Assembly (NCBI GenBank): GCA_011045995.1
Contig: DSBQ01000052.1
Location: 1 to 64,000 of the forward strand
DNA: 64,000 bases
Source: Methanoculleus sp.
GTDB lineage: Archaea; Halobacteriota; Methanomicrobia; Methanomicrobiales; Methanomicrobiaceae
Reading direction: 5' to 3'
The notes beneath the pieces were generated by a model. It was not told the DNA's origin. It did no database searches and saw only the letters and a program-made list of their open reading frames with translations. Each line of letters begins with the position of its first letter. Positions within the stretch are counted from its first letter, which is position 1. Made by a program: the position numbers and the translations under genes. Positions 18,030 to 26,660 of this stretch are shown piece after piece.

Positions 18030-18053
18030 TATAAGTATGAAACCTAATTAGTT
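18030..18053. promoter_or_regulatory. Photolyase promoter with CTAATTAG palindrome
   Basis: On the minus strand a TATA-like ATACTTATACC lies at 18028-18038, about 30 bases before the photolyase ATG. Just upstream of it, 18041-18053 reads AACCTAATTAGTT, containing the 8-bp palindrome CTAATTAG. A closely similar 12-bp palindrome precedes ppsA. Confidence 0.4.
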
Positions 18054-18113
18054 CCCCCGACACACCTAGTATGGACTGCCGCCGGCAACCTCCGGCGCTC
18101 ACAGGTGCAGAAC

Positions 18114-19340
18114 ATGACTACAGGAAGGATGAAGATGGACTGGGCACGGCAGTACATGCCGGTGCTCGGGGCGATCAGGGAGCGCTTTGTGGCAGAAAAG
18201 CCCCTGGAAGGAGTGATAATCGGCATGGCACTGCACGTCGAGGCCAAGACGGCGGTGCTGGTGGAGACGCTTGCATCGGGAGGTGCGGAGGTGCACATTA
18301 CCGGGTGCAACCCCCTCTCGACCCAGGACGATGTCGCCGAAGCCCTCAATTCGGTCACCGGTGTCCACTGCTATGCAAAGCGGGCCTGTGCGGTTGATGA
18401 CTACTATGCGGCAATCGATAAGGTGCTGGACGCACGTCCCACCGTCACGATCGACGACGGCATGGACCTCATCCACCGCCTCCACACCGAACGGCGAGAC
18501 CTCTTGGAGGGAATTGTCGGGGGGTGCGAGGAGACCACCACTGGCATCCACCGTCTCCGCTCGATGGCGGCCGAGGGAAAGCTCGAATTCCCGGTCATCG
18601 CCGTCAATGACACCCCCATGAAACGGTTCTTTGATAACGTGCACGGCACCGGAGAGAGTGCCCTTGCATCGATCATGATCACGACCAACTCCCTCATCGG
18701 CGGAAAGGCCTTCGTGGTGGCCGGGTACGGCTACTGCGGCAGGGGGCTTGCACGGATGGCCCACGGCCTCGGCGCACGCGTGATCGTCACCGAAGTGGAC
18801 CCGCGGCGCGCTCTTGAAGCGCACATGGACGGTTACCATGTCATGCCGATGGAAGACGCCGCCCGGGAAGGTGACATCTTTGTGACCACCACCGGCAACA
18901 CCTCCATCCTGACCGGAGCGCACTTCCCCCTGATGAAAGACGGCGTGATTCTCTCCAATGCGGGCCATTTTAATGTGGAAATAAACATCCCGTGGCTGCA
19001 GGAGCATGCAGAGGCCCATGAGGAACGCGACGGCATCGACACATACGTGATCGAAGGCAGGCGTATCAATGTCCTTGCCGAAGGCCGGCTGGTCAACCTC
19101 GCGACCCCCAAGGGAATGGGCCATCCGATTGAGGTGATGGACCTCTCCTTTGCCCTCCAGGCACTCTGCACCGAATATATCCATACGAACGGTGCCGGTC
19201 TTGCAGGCGGGGTCTACGAAGTGCCCGAAGACATCGACACCACCGTTGCCTCCATCAAACTCCGTTCACTCGGCATCAGCATCGACACCCTGACCGAGGA
19301 ACAGTGCACCTATATGAGCAGCTGGGATATCGGCACATAA
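18114..19340 (+). CDS. ahcY: S-adenosyl/S-inosylhomocysteine hydrolase
   Basis: 408 residues from the ATG at 18114, six bases after AGGTG; ATGs at 18129 and 18135 also have a purine-rich leader. The family hydrolyses S-adenosylhomocysteine; in methanogens the studied homologue acts on S-inosylhomocysteine after deamination. NAD-binding Rossmann loop: VVAGYGYCGRGLARMAHGLGA. Substrate residues lie in MALHVEAKTAVLVETL, NPLSTQDDV, the DDGMDLIH and EETTTGIHRL segments and NAGHFNVEI. The length is slightly short of bacterial enzymes and lacks their insert, as is normal for archaea. A T-run terminator follows. Confidence 0.92.
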   Translation: MTTGRMKMDWARQYMPVLGAIRERFVAEKPLEGVIIGMALHVEAKTAVLVETLASGGAEVHITGCNPLSTQDDVAEALNSVTGVHCYAKRACAVDDYYAAIDKVLDARPTVTIDDGMDLIHRLHTERRDLLEGIVGGCEETTTGIHRLRSMAAEGKLEFPVIAVNDTPMKRFFDNVHGTGESALASIMITTNSLIGGKAFVVAGYGYCGRGLARMAHGLGARVIVTEVDPRRALEAHMDGYHVMPMEDAAREGDIFVTTTGNTSILTGAHFPLMKDGVILSNAGHFNVEINIPWLQEHAEAHEERDGIDTYVIEGRRINVLAEGRLVNLATPKGMGHPIEVMDLSFALQALCTEYIHTNGAGLAGGVYEVPEDIDTTVASIKLRSLGISIDTLTEEQCTYMSSWDIGT

Positions 19341-19348
19341 CCCGGCTC

Positions 19349-19355
19349 TTTTTTT
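19349..19355 (+). terminator. T-run terminator after ahcY
   Basis: Seven T, nine bases after the ahcY stop, fit an archaeal terminator. The convergent ogg gene ends at 19392. Confidence 0.45.
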
Positions 19356-19391
19356 ATGCACGGCCGCGTTCGTCAGAACGGGCGGCAATGA

Positions 19392-20303
19392 TCATTCGTT
19401 TCCGTTCAGCCGGGTGAGATGTTGCCGGTCGGCAAAAAGATATTCCTGGGCATACCCGGCATAAGGGCCGAAATGATCCCGCCCGAACCGCCGGATGACC
19501 TCATATTCTTTGGGGCTGAGCGTTTTTGCTGCAGAACCGACCCCGTAACAGGTTTTCATTATCGCCCGGACCCAGACATCAACGGGGAAGGCCTCGTACA
19601 TCTCAAACCCGAAGAGGAGGATACAGTCGGCGACCTTCGGGCCGGCGCCGGGAAACCGCATCATCTCATGCCGTGCATCCTCATAGTCCATCTGACGGAT
19701 CCGTTCGACCCAGTCGGGATCTCCGGCGACGGCTTCTGCGGTCCGGTGAATATACCCGGCCCTGTACCCGAGTGCGCAGGCTCTCTTCTCCTCCTGCGGG
19801 AGAGATGCAACCGCGCCTGCCTCCGGAAAGGCATACCCCCTCCCCGCAGGCCCGCAGACTTCGTCACCTGCACGGGCACAGAGGTTGCCCAGCATCCTCT
19901 GGATATGGGGGATCGAGGTGTTCTGCGCACAGAGATAGGAGACGAGACACTCCCATGGTTCCTGCCGCACAATGCGAAGCCCGCCATGGCGGCGGACCGC
20001 CGCTTCCAGGTACTGATCATAACCTGCGGTCACGAGGACGCTGCCAAGGTCGATATCAAGGGCAAAATACCGGACAAGGGACGCCTCACTGCATCCGGAA
20101 AAGGTAAGCAGGCTGCCGGACTGCCGGACTGCCACCGGCTCGTTTTCAATGATCCCGTACCATATCCCGTCTGCACGGTGCCACCGGAATACCTGTCCAC
20201 AGGAGAGCGTGGGGTCAAGGTCAAATGGCTGGTCAGGAGACAGGTAATATCTCCGGGAGAGGGAGGGAGGAAAATCTGCTTCTGGCACCACGTGTTCAGA
20301 CAT
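19392..20303 (-). CDS. ogg: 8-oxoguanine DNA glycosylase/AP lyase, Ogg1-like
   Basis: 303 residues. It excises 8-oxoguanine and nicks the abasic site. The N-terminal OGG domain is present (FDLDPTLSCGQVFRWH, ENEPVAVRQSG), then the helix-hairpin-helix glycosylase fold: VSYLCAQNTSIPHIQRML, and the hairpin MRFPGAGPKVADCILLFG with catalytic Lys223, followed by FPVDVWV with catalytic Asp242. The C-terminus YAGYAQEYLF is conserved in Ogg1. This is the eukaryotic-like Ogg1 layout rather than archaeal AGOG. It is a single gene between two convergent or divergent units. Confidence 0.9.
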   Translation of the reverse strand: MSEHVVPEADFPPSLSRRYYLSPDQPFDLDPTLSCGQVFRWHRADGIWYGIIENEPVAVRQSGSLLTFSGCSEASLVRYFALDIDLGSVLVTAGYDQYLEAAVRRHGGLRIVRQEPWECLVSYLCAQNTSIPHIQRMLGNLCARAGDEVCGPAGRGYAFPEAGAVASLPQEEKRACALGYRAGYIHRTAEAVAGDPDWVERIRQMDYEDARHEMMRFPGAGPKVADCILLFGFEMYEAFPVDVWVRAIMKTCYGVGSAAKTLSPKEYEVIRRFGRDHFGPYAGYAQEYLFADRQHLTRLNGNE

Positions 20304-20370
20304 TGCCCGTGGTACGGTTCAATGATTGCGATCGATGCAACACTCCCATGGAAAAACGAGAGCTGGCATC

Positions 20371-21003
20371 TCAGACCCTGAAGATGCTGTTGTTGAGCTC
20401 CCTGAGATTTGCGGTGACCCGGCTGAGCTCATCAACCTGTGTATGGAGAATCACGGAGACGTCGAGGAGGTCCATCTCATCACGTTCGATGGAGGTGACC
20501 ATCCCCTCGAGGCTTGTTCGCACCTGTTCAACCGGATTTTCCAGTTTATTCGTCACTGCGGAGATATAGGCGAGCTTCTCGGTCTCCGCCTTTATGGCCC
20601 TGTGCTTATAGATTGCCGTCTCAATGGAGGTATAGAGTTCGCGGGGACGGATGGGTTTTATGAGATAGCCGAACGGATTGGTCTTTATCGCACGTGAAAG
20701 GGTCGTGTCGTCCGAGTAGGCCGTCAGGAAAATTACCGGGATATCCAGACGACGGCAGATCCTGTTCGCTGCTTCAATACCGTCCATCTCACCGTTGAGA
20801 CGGATGTCAACGAGCGCGAGGTCCGGTTCGTTCTCGATGGCGAGGCGAACGGCATCTGCGCCATTCGTTGCGCGTCCGGCGATCCTGTACCCAAAATCCC
20901 GAAGGGAGTCCTCCAGTGCCATCGCAATGATGACTTCATCCTCCACGATGAGAATGTTCCTGTCCTCCTGCGTACCCCCCGACCCCGTACCATTCATCAC
21001 CAT
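20371..21003 (-). CDS. Response regulator with C-terminal histidine-kinase-like helix lacking His
   Basis: 210 residues; ATG at 20997 is an alternative start. The receiver domain is complete: acidic pair in LIVEDEVII, phospho-acceptor Asp66 in LALVDIRLNG, Thr in VIFLTAYSDD, Lys in GYLIKPIRP. It is a cytoplasmic signalling protein phosphorylated by a partner kinase not in the window. After the receiver a helical segment of about 80 residues, SAVTNKLENPVEQVRTSLEG, resembles a HisKA dimerisation helix, but where the phospho-His would sit there is Asn/Lys. It may dimerise or bind a kinase rather than bind DNA; no helix-turn-helix is seen. Confidence 0.88.
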   Translation of the reverse strand: MVMNGTGSGGTQEDRNILIVEDEVIIAMALEDSLRDFGYRIAGRATNGADAVRLAIENEPDLALVDIRLNGEMDGIEAANRICRRLDIPVIFLTAYSDDTTLSRAIKTNPFGYLIKPIRPRELYTSIETAIYKHRAIKAETEKLAYISAVTNKLENPVEQVRTSLEGMVTSIERDEMDLLDVSVILHTQVDELSRVTANLRELNNSIFRV

Positions 21004-21178
21004 TCCTTAGACCCAATCCCTACATAAAGGTACGTCAGGTGTCTCTGAACCAGAAACGCTACGGGGAAGAGGATGAGGTAGGAACGCAATTTCCGGAGAA
21101 AGAGGGGTAAATGACGATTTTCATGCCTGTTCACTGATTTTATCACGGGATGCCACCCAAAAATGAGGAGGTCACTCA

Positions 21179-21316
21179 ATGCAGCTTCACCGGCAAACGC
21201 CCGCGTGTACCTCCTTCTATGCCATACCCGGATCGTTCATGCCCTCACCGCCCGGACATCTGCCTGCGCGACATGGCACCGATGTGGACACTGCCCTTTT
21301 CCGTGGCGATCTATGA
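21179..21316 (+). CDS. Possible small ORF with strong ribosome site, doubtful
   Basis: 45 codons (MQLHRQTPACTSFYAIPG at the start), six bases after a near-perfect GAGGAGGT. Nothing else codes in the roughly 365 bases between the response regulator and the DUF2202 gene. The product is Pro/His-rich, has no recognised family, and several other frames are open here too, which is common in GC-rich DNA. I give it only because of its ribosome site. It may be a relic. Confidence 0.2.
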   Translation: MQLHRQTPACTSFYAIPGSFMPSPPGHLPARHGTDVDTALFRGDL

Positions 21317-21368
21317 ACGGCTTTTCGCTCATGCAGGTACCAGATCTCCCCGGCCGGCAGGAGGTCGC

Positions 21369-22097
21369 TCAGGAAAATCCTCCCGGACGAACCGGCGTGG
21401 AGAGGATTGCTGCATAATCATCCTGCGACAGGACGACGGGCGCATACGATTCACCCTGTCCTTCGAGGTTTCGCACAAAGGCACGCAGGTGATTTTCCGA
21501 CCCCCGCATCAGGTTCTCATAGACATAGCGGATATCCGCGTTGTCCGTACGGCCCAGCGCATCCCGCAGGTCCACGATATCCGTCTCCTCCACCAGGGCG
21601 GCGGCACGAATGGCGTCCTCGGGCGATTGTAGACCGGATTCCACCAGATTGTCGTAGAGGTCCTGCAGTTCAGGATGCTCAAACACCCCGGCCGGATTAT
21701 TTTCCGACGACGCCAGTCCGTACCGGTCGATCAGGACCGTGACACTGTCCATATGCGTCTGTTCCGCATTCCCGATGTTCCTGAATACCTGCATCCCCCA
21801 TGTCGCATAGAATACCCCGTACACGTCACGGGCAAGTTTCTCCTCTTCCTGGAGATAGCCCAGATCCGACATCTCCGCTGCCGAGAGGGTACCTGCCGGA
21901 TATTCGTCAAGTCGTGCATCAAGGGTTCCTGCATCAAGTACGGTTGTATAGGAATCCTCACCGGGGGTGATGGCCGGCTGAATGGTCGTGGTCGGTTCCA
22001 CAGGACCCTGCCGATCAGCGGTACACCCGGTGCTCATCACCAGCACAAGGAGACAGACCACGAACGCTGTACTACCGGATAGGAATTTTCTCTTCAT
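21369..22097 (-). CDS. DUF2202 ferritin-like lipoprotein
   Basis: 242 residues. A lipoprotein signal (MKRKFLSGSTAFVVCLLVLV, then MSTGC with lipidated Cys25) is followed by a Thr/Pro linker and a DUF2202 domain from about residue 70: SDLGYLQEEEKLARDVYGVF, FRNIGNAEQTHMDSV, LVEETDIVDL and RGSENHLRAFV. The Glu and His residues in these helices match the diiron-type ligands of ferritin-like proteins, so it probably binds metal on the outer face of the membrane. Its reaction is unknown. It diverges from a Dps-like protein; a shared role in metal or oxygen stress is inference. Confidence 0.82.
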   Translation of the reverse strand: MKRKFLSGSTAFVVCLLVLVMSTGCTADRQGPVEPTTTIQPAITPGEDSYTTVLDAGTLDARLDEYPAGTLSAAEMSDLGYLQEEEKLARDVYGVFYATWGMQVFRNIGNAEQTHMDSVTVLIDRYGLASSENNPAGVFEHPELQDLYDNLVESGLQSPEDAIRAAALVEETDIVDLRDALGRTDNADIRYVYENLMRGSENHLRAFVRNLEGQGESYAPVVLSQDDYAAILSTPVRPGGFS

Positions 22098-22353
22098 CGA
22101 ATGCCGTTCTGCATGGGAGAATTAATAATCCTTTTGGCAGGAGAATTGCAGGACATGTTTCAAGAACCAGGGAACGAACCTTCACCATGATTTCGGGATA
22201 GAATAAGGGCAAATAAAAGAATGCAGCATCGAATAGAGGGTAAAATTGGAGATTTATTATCTGCTTCCTTTCATTCCGGATTCGCGTCCGCGGGCTCCCA
22301 TACATTTTTTAATTCCAAAAGCCACTATCCACAATTTCAGGAGGGAGAACTGT

Positions 22354-22905
22354 ATGGCAACAGTTACACGAAAAATGGTGGAAGATGCCGGTGTTGATGT
22401 GGATCATCTTATCGACCTGCTGGTGAAAAATGCCGCAGCTGAACTTACGACCTTTTACTACTATACCATCCTCCGGGTCAACCTGATCGGTCTTGAGGGA
22501 GAGACCATCAAAGAGATCGCTGAGTCCGCACGAATCGAAGACCGGAATCATTTCGAGGCACTCGTGCCCCGAATCTATGAACTGGGAGGAAAACTCCCCG
22601 CTGACATGGTGGCATTCCACAACATCTCCGGCTGCCCCCCCGCATCCCTTCCCGCGGACCCGACCGATGTTGCGGCAATGATCAAGGTGCTTCTCCAGGC
22701 GGAACAGTGTGCTGTCCGGCAGTATACCCATATCTGCAACCTGACAGCAGGCAAGGATCACCGGACCTATGATCTTGCGCTTTCCATTCTCCATGAAGAG
22801 ATTGAACATGAATCATGGTTCTCTGAATTCCTGGGCGAAGGGCCTTCGGGCCATTTCCTCAGGCGGGGGGAGACGTCACCGTTCGTCTCAAAGTTCCTGC
22901 GATAG
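22354..22905 (+). CDS. Dps-like ferritin (DPSL, thioferritin type)
   Basis: 183 residues from the ATG at 22354, seven bases after AGGAGGGA; the longer frame from 22246 includes non-coding leader. This cytoplasmic ferritin-like cage protein oxidises and stores iron, using peroxide, and protects DNA. Helices carry AAAELTTFYYYTI, RIEDRNHFEALVPRI, LLQAEQCAVRQYTHI and LHEEIEHESWF, the four-helix diiron set. A Cys in GCPPASLP and one in EQCAVRQ form the bacterioferritin-like Cys pair typical of DPSL/thioferritins. It is monocistronic, with a long leader from 22098. Confidence 0.88.
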   Translation: MATVTRKMVEDAGVDVDHLIDLLVKNAAAELTTFYYYTILRVNLIGLEGETIKEIAESARIEDRNHFEALVPRIYELGGKLPADMVAFHNISGCPPASLPADPTDVAAMIKVLLQAEQCAVRQYTHICNLTAGKDHRTYDLALSILHEEIEHESWFSEFLGEGPSGHFLRRGETSPFVSKFLR

Positions 22906-23046
22906 GAGGGAATCACCCTCTCCTTTTCGGGAATTGCATCGATGGACGAACTGAATCCGGATGTTCCTGAATGCACCGTCCGACGACAATCTAACCGGTT
23001 GCGGCATTATTCCCGTATTACGTAGCCGGTTCACCGGGGCATCACG

Positions 23047-23859
23047 ATGTGGGATTACTTCCTGACCCTGAACCATGTGACACAGGCACTTCTGGCCGGT
23101 ATCTTTACCTGGGGGATGACGGCAATCGGGGCGTCAGCGGTCTTTCTCACAAGGGAAGTCAACCGGAAAGTGCTCGATGTTATGCTGGGATTTGCCGGAG
23201 GGGTGATGATTGCAGCGAGTTTCTGGTCCCTTCTTCTGCCGGCGATAGAACTTGCGGCGGATGGTGCCCTCCCGGCATGGCTGCCGGCCGCGATTGGATT
23301 CATTTTGGGAGGGGTCGCACTCGGAATTCTGGATAAGATCCTCCCTCACCTCCACATAGGGTTTGCCGATGAAGAGGCGGAAGGCATCCCGACATCATGG
23401 CACCGGAGCACGCTCCTCATCCTTGCAATCACGATGCACAATATCCCCGAGGGGCTTGCGGTGGGCGTTGCATTCGGTGCCCTTGCTGCAGGCTACGGTG
23501 TCGAGACCATCACTGCGGCCGTTGCTCTTGCCATCGGCATCGGCATCCAGAACTTCCCCGAGGGGATGGCCATCTCCATGCCGCTTCGCAGGGAGGGGTT
23601 ATCCGCTCCACGGAGTTTCTGGTACGGTCAGCTCTCCGGTCTCGTCGAACCCGTCAGTGCCGTCATTGGTGCGGCCGCTGTGATTCTCGCCAGACCAATC
23701 CTTCCCTACGCTCTTGCCTTTGCAGCCGGGGCAATGATCTTTGTCGTCATTGAAGAAGTCATCCCGGAATCCCAGCGTGGGGGCAATGGCGATGCAGCGA
23801 CATTCGGGGCATTACTCGGGTTTGTTGTGATGATGATCCTGGACGTGGGACTGGGGTGA
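23047..23859 (+). CDS. ZIP-family metal transporter
   Basis: 270 residues, about eight membrane helices. ZIP proteins move zinc, iron or other divalent metals into the cytoplasm. Helix IV has the motif [17 protein letters not shown] and helix V has [15 protein letters not shown], with the His, Asn and Glu ligands of the binuclear site. The His/acidic loop between helices III and IV ([14 protein letters not shown]) is another metal-binding feature. Closest in layout to the ZupT/GufA branch. It follows the Dps-like gene after 141 bases; metal handling fits both neighbours. Confidence 0.9.
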   Translation: MWDYFLTLNHVTQALLAGIFTWGMTAIGASAVFLTREVNRKVLDVMLGFAGGVMIAASFWSLLLPAIELAADGALPAWLPAAIGFILGGVALGILDKILPHLHIGFADEEAEGIPTSWHRSTLLILAITMHNIPEGLAVGVAFGALAAGYGVETITAAVALAIGIGIQNFPEGMAISMPLRREGLSAPRSFWYGQLSGLVEPVSAVIGAAAVILARPILPYALAFAAGAMIFVVIEEVIPESQRGGNGDAATFGALLGFVVMMILDVGLG

Positions 23860-24045
23860 TGGGTACTGGCAAAAACGGCGCCGTCCACTCAGATGACGGC
23901 ATAACTGACGGATATCGGACATTTCTTGTACTGCCGGGCTCAGGAGATGCGAAACATACCGAAGCATACATTCGACGGGGGTGGATCTGATTTCTTATCT
24001 CCTTGCCCAAGCACTTTTTGCCCATCACAGCGGATAGCCCAATGA

Positions 24046-25215
24046 ATGGACATCATCCTGGAGATTCTCCTGCTCCTCATCTGTGCAAAGTTCTTTGGGG
24101 AACTAATGGAGCGGGCGGGATATCCGGCCCTCATCGGCGAGATTGCCGCGGGCATCCTCCTCGGGCCTTCACTCCTGGGATGGGCGTCGATGAACGAGAC
24201 GATCGAGGTCTTTGCCGATATCGGCATCATCTCCCTTCTTTTTGTCAGCGGGGCGGAGATGAACCTGAAATCGTTTCTGGAAAGACGAAATATCGCCGCC
24301 ACAACCGCAGTTGCCGGAGTACTCGTACCATTCGCCGGAGGAACACTGCTTGGCTACCTCCTGAACTTCTCCCGGGCAGAGACCCTCTTTCTTGCAATTG
24401 CACTCTCCATCACCGCCATAGGGGTCTCGATCCGGATTCTCGTCGACTACAAACAGCTCAATAGCATCGTTGGAACGTCCATCGTCGGCGCTGCCGTTCT
24501 TGACGACATCATCGGCATCATTCTGCTGGGCATCCTCTCTGCAGTGACGATGACAGGGGCCACGCTTGCCGGAAACTCCCTTTCTACGGGTCTTCTCATC
24601 GCCATCGCGTTTCTGGGGCTCTTCATTCTCATCGCACCCCACGCCCTCCGATGGATCTTCGAACTGGCACGAAAGACCGAGACCCACGAGATGGTCTATT
24701 CGGTTGCCATCATACTTGCCCTTGCAAGTGCCTGGCTCTCCCACACGGCAGGACTGCACTACTCCATCGGGGCGTTCATCGCAGGGCTCATTCTGGGAGA
24801 AGAGATCAGGAGAGACCGTCTGCTCTTCGACAGCCTGATGGACTTCGGGTTCGGTTTTTTTATCACCCTCTTCTTTGCGTCCATCGGCCTCCTCTTCAGC
24901 TTTTCGCGGGAGACCTTCCTCTCCCCCTATATCCTCCCCATCATCGTGGTTGCCATTGCCGGTAAGATCCTCGGCGGGTACCTCGGCTCCAGGTATTTCC
25001 TCACCAAGGCTGAGGCATTCCTCGTTGGCCTTGGGATGATACCACGGGGCGGAATCGAGCTCGTTGTTGCAAAGGTTGCCCTTGTCGGCGGCATCATCGG
25101 CAGTGCCCTCTTCTCAGCGGTGACGGTGATGGTGATTGCAACTATCATCATTACCCCTATCATGATGAAACGGGCGCTTGTATGGGCGGAGAAAACCGCA
25201 AAGGATGCATCATGA
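24046..25215 (+). CDS. Cation:proton antiporter, CPA2 (NapA/KefB-like)
   Basis: 389 residues with about 12 hydrophobic helices. It exchanges Na+ or K+ for H+ across the membrane. The unwound-helix motifs are GYPALIGEIAAGILLGPSLL and helix VI GAAVLDDIIGIILLG; the Asp-Asp pair there is the ion-binding site of electrogenic members. Later segments GAFIAGLILGEEIRRDR and GMIPRGGIELVVAKVAL fit the family. No C-terminal RCK domain is attached, so it is not a full KefB. Two T-runs follow. A second ATG four bases upstream (24042) is in another frame. Confidence 0.9.
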   Translation: MDIILEILLLLICAKFFGELMERAGYPALIGEIAAGILLGPSLLGWASMNETIEVFADIGIISLLFVSGAEMNLKSFLERRNIAATTAVAGVLVPFAGGTLLGYLLNFSRAETLFLAIALSITAIGVSIRILVDYKQLNSIVGTSIVGAAVLDDIIGIILLGILSAVTMTGATLAGNSLSTGLLIAIAFLGLFILIAPHALRWIFELARKTETHEMVYSVAIILALASAWLSHTAGLHYSIGAFIAGLILGEEIRRDRLLFDSLMDFGFGFFITLFFASIGLLFSFSRETFLSPYILPIIVVAIAGKILGGYLGSRYFLTKAEAFLVGLGMIPRGGIELVVAKVALVGGIIGSALFSAVTVMVIATIIITPIMMKRALVWAEKTAKDAS

Positions 25216-25257
25216 GCGGATGAAGGATTTCGTGCCTGCTAAATATCCTGCCGCGCC

Positions 25258-25282
25258 TTTTTTAGGTGGCGACATATTTTTT
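25258..25282 (+). terminator. Double T-run terminator after the antiporter
   Basis: Two runs of six T (25258-25263 and 25277-25282) follow the antiporter stop and precede the end of the convergent CBS gene. Confidence 0.45.
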
Positions 25283-25305
25283 GATTGCCATGGAAAAATC
25301 GGGCA

Positions 25306-25755
25306 TTAAATCTGACTTTCACGAACGAGAAATGCAATGATGTCGCACATCTCCACCAGGCCAAGGGCGATGCCCTCATCGTTTACCACAATCACATCCG
25401 GGTGTCGGTTCTTCTCCATCGCAAGAAGGGTCTCTGCGACGGTGGCTGAATCAGGTACCGTCACATGGCCTCGGGTCATCAGCTCCTCCGCATGCCGTGC
25501 CGCACTCTTGTGGAGGCATTCGAGGCATCCCAGTTTACGCCTGCTCCTGATACCCATGCCCGGGGTGATCGCGGAGAGAAGGTCCATGCGGGTGATGATG
25601 CCCAGAAACCGGCATTCGTCATCACAGACGATGATATCTACACATCCTCGCCGGGTAAATGATCGATAGATCTCGGCAACCGGTGTCTCCGGGTGCACAC
25701 GGGCAAAATCCACCTGCATGATCCCGGTGATCGGGGTATCCTCAGGGCCTGGCAT
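25306..25755 (-). CDS. CBS-domain-pair protein
   Basis: 149 residues from the ATG at 25755; a GTG at 25761 is too close to the GAGGAG ribosome site. Two CBS motifs bind adenine nucleotides or SAM and sense energy state: the first around IMQVDFARVHPETPVAEIYR to LGIITRMDLLSAI, the second around LMTRGHVTVPDSATVAETLL to LGLVEMCDIIAFLV. Between them a Cys pair, LGCLECLHKS, is unusual and could bind a metal or respond to redox. No effector domain is fused. It is a stand-alone gene, so the partner is unknown. Confidence 0.85.
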   Translation of the reverse strand: MPGPEDTPITGIMQVDFARVHPETPVAEIYRSFTRRGCVDIIVCDDECRFLGIITRMDLLSAITPGMGIRSRRKLGCLECLHKSAARHAEELMTRGHVTVPDSATVAETLLAMEKNRHPDVIVVNDEGIALGLVEMCDIIAFLVRESQI

Positions 25756-25945
25756 CTCCACTCCTCACACCTCTCCTCTCCATAGCATATGGATAATGCC
25801 TGATCTGCACAGTAGGTGATATAGATAGCGGCGGGTGAATAACGTGCCGTGAAAAAGGGATGAATCCGGTTCCCGGCTCCGGTGCCAATTGGTCTTTCCA
25901 ATGAAAAAGGGCATCAGGGCCAGTGTGGGGCTTGCAATTCGACTC

Positions 25946-26179
25946 TTATTCCTTAGCCTTTTCTTTGTCAGCAAGTTTTGCAATCCAGATCGTTACAATG
26001 ACCGCGATGATGGTCACAATAACAGCATAAACCAGCATCGCCGGAATGTTATCGGCAGTGCCGAACACCGATGCAAAGATCGCCTGGATCGCTCCGTTCC
26101 ATGCCAGCGCAGCGACCAGACCGAACGCTACGGTCAGAAGGGCTGCTATTTTTTCGATTACCTCGCCTTTAAATCCCAT
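25946..26179 (-). CDS. Small DUF5654-like membrane protein
   Basis: 77 residues from the ATG at 26179; the longer frame upstream crosses the promoter. It begins MGFKGEVIEKIAALLTVAFG, then two hydrophobic helices, LAWNGAIQAIFASVFG in the loop, and ends in a charged Lys/Glu tail. This is the pattern of the short archaeal family DUF5654, of unknown function. The start is supported by a TATA box centred about 28 bases upstream with no ribosome site, so the mRNA is probably leaderless. Confidence 0.72.
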   Translation of the reverse strand: MGFKGEVIEKIAALLTVAFGLVAALAWNGAIQAIFASVFGTADNIPAMLVYAVIVTIIAVIVTIWIAKLADKEKAKE

Positions 26180-26202
26180 GACGGGATTATTTGCCAAGGT
26201 TG

Positions 26203-26210
26203 TATTTATA
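26203..26210 (-). promoter_or_regulatory. TATA box of the DUF5654-like gene, leaderless
   Basis: The minus strand reads TATAAATA, preceded by ATTAGG as a likely BRE, centred about 28 bases from the ATG at 26179. This spacing puts transcription start at or next to the start codon. Confidence 0.55.
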
Positions 26211-26440
26211 CCTAATTGGAACGGACCCCAATACTCAAATATTGTAAAGGAAAACCCAAATCCAAAAACCCCTACTACAAAGATGAGGAGTGCGTGCGAT
26301 GCCACCGAACTCTCGGGAGAAGAGAGGCGGTCCGGTGGTTGTCACACCCTACCATCTCCGTTGAAATAATAACCCTTCTCCCAGAGCAGTGAGTTCTCAT
26401 GAATATTTTTGATTTGAAAAAAAGATACACGATCGAAGAA

Positions 26441-26513
26441 TACCCCCGGGCGGATTCGAACCGCCGTAACCGGCTCCAAAGGCCGGTATGATTGACCACT
26501 ACACCACGGGGGT
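26441..26513 (-). tRNA. tRNA-Gln (UUG)
   Basis: 73 bases on the minus strand fold as a cloverleaf: acceptor ACCCCCG paired with CGGGGGT plus discriminator A; D-arm GTAGTGGTCAAT; anticodon stem CCGGC/GCCGG with loop CTTTGGA giving anticodon UUG; T-arm GGCGGTTCGAATCCGCC. No intron and no encoded CCA. A TATA-like CATATCTATAG lies about 50 bases upstream. Confidence 0.95.
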
Positions 26514-26660
26514 CCGTCGGTAGTTCCGGGCTTCATGCACCGGAAGGTTCGGACTGCACTATAGATATGCCTCCCGCAGATTTATTGCTTCGGTCGCGCT
26601 CACAAAAAAAGGACGTTCCCGGAATACCCACGCCGGGTTTCAGGTCCGTCACCACTATCG

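Noticed and set aside
21150-21632. A 160-codon plus-strand ORF
   Set aside because: More than half lies antisense to the DUF2202 gene and the product has no domain.
26210-26222. A third CTAATTAG-type palindrome near the DUF5654-like gene
   Set aside because: The sequence is ACCTAATTGGA; only one half matches, and it is explained by the BRE/TATA region.
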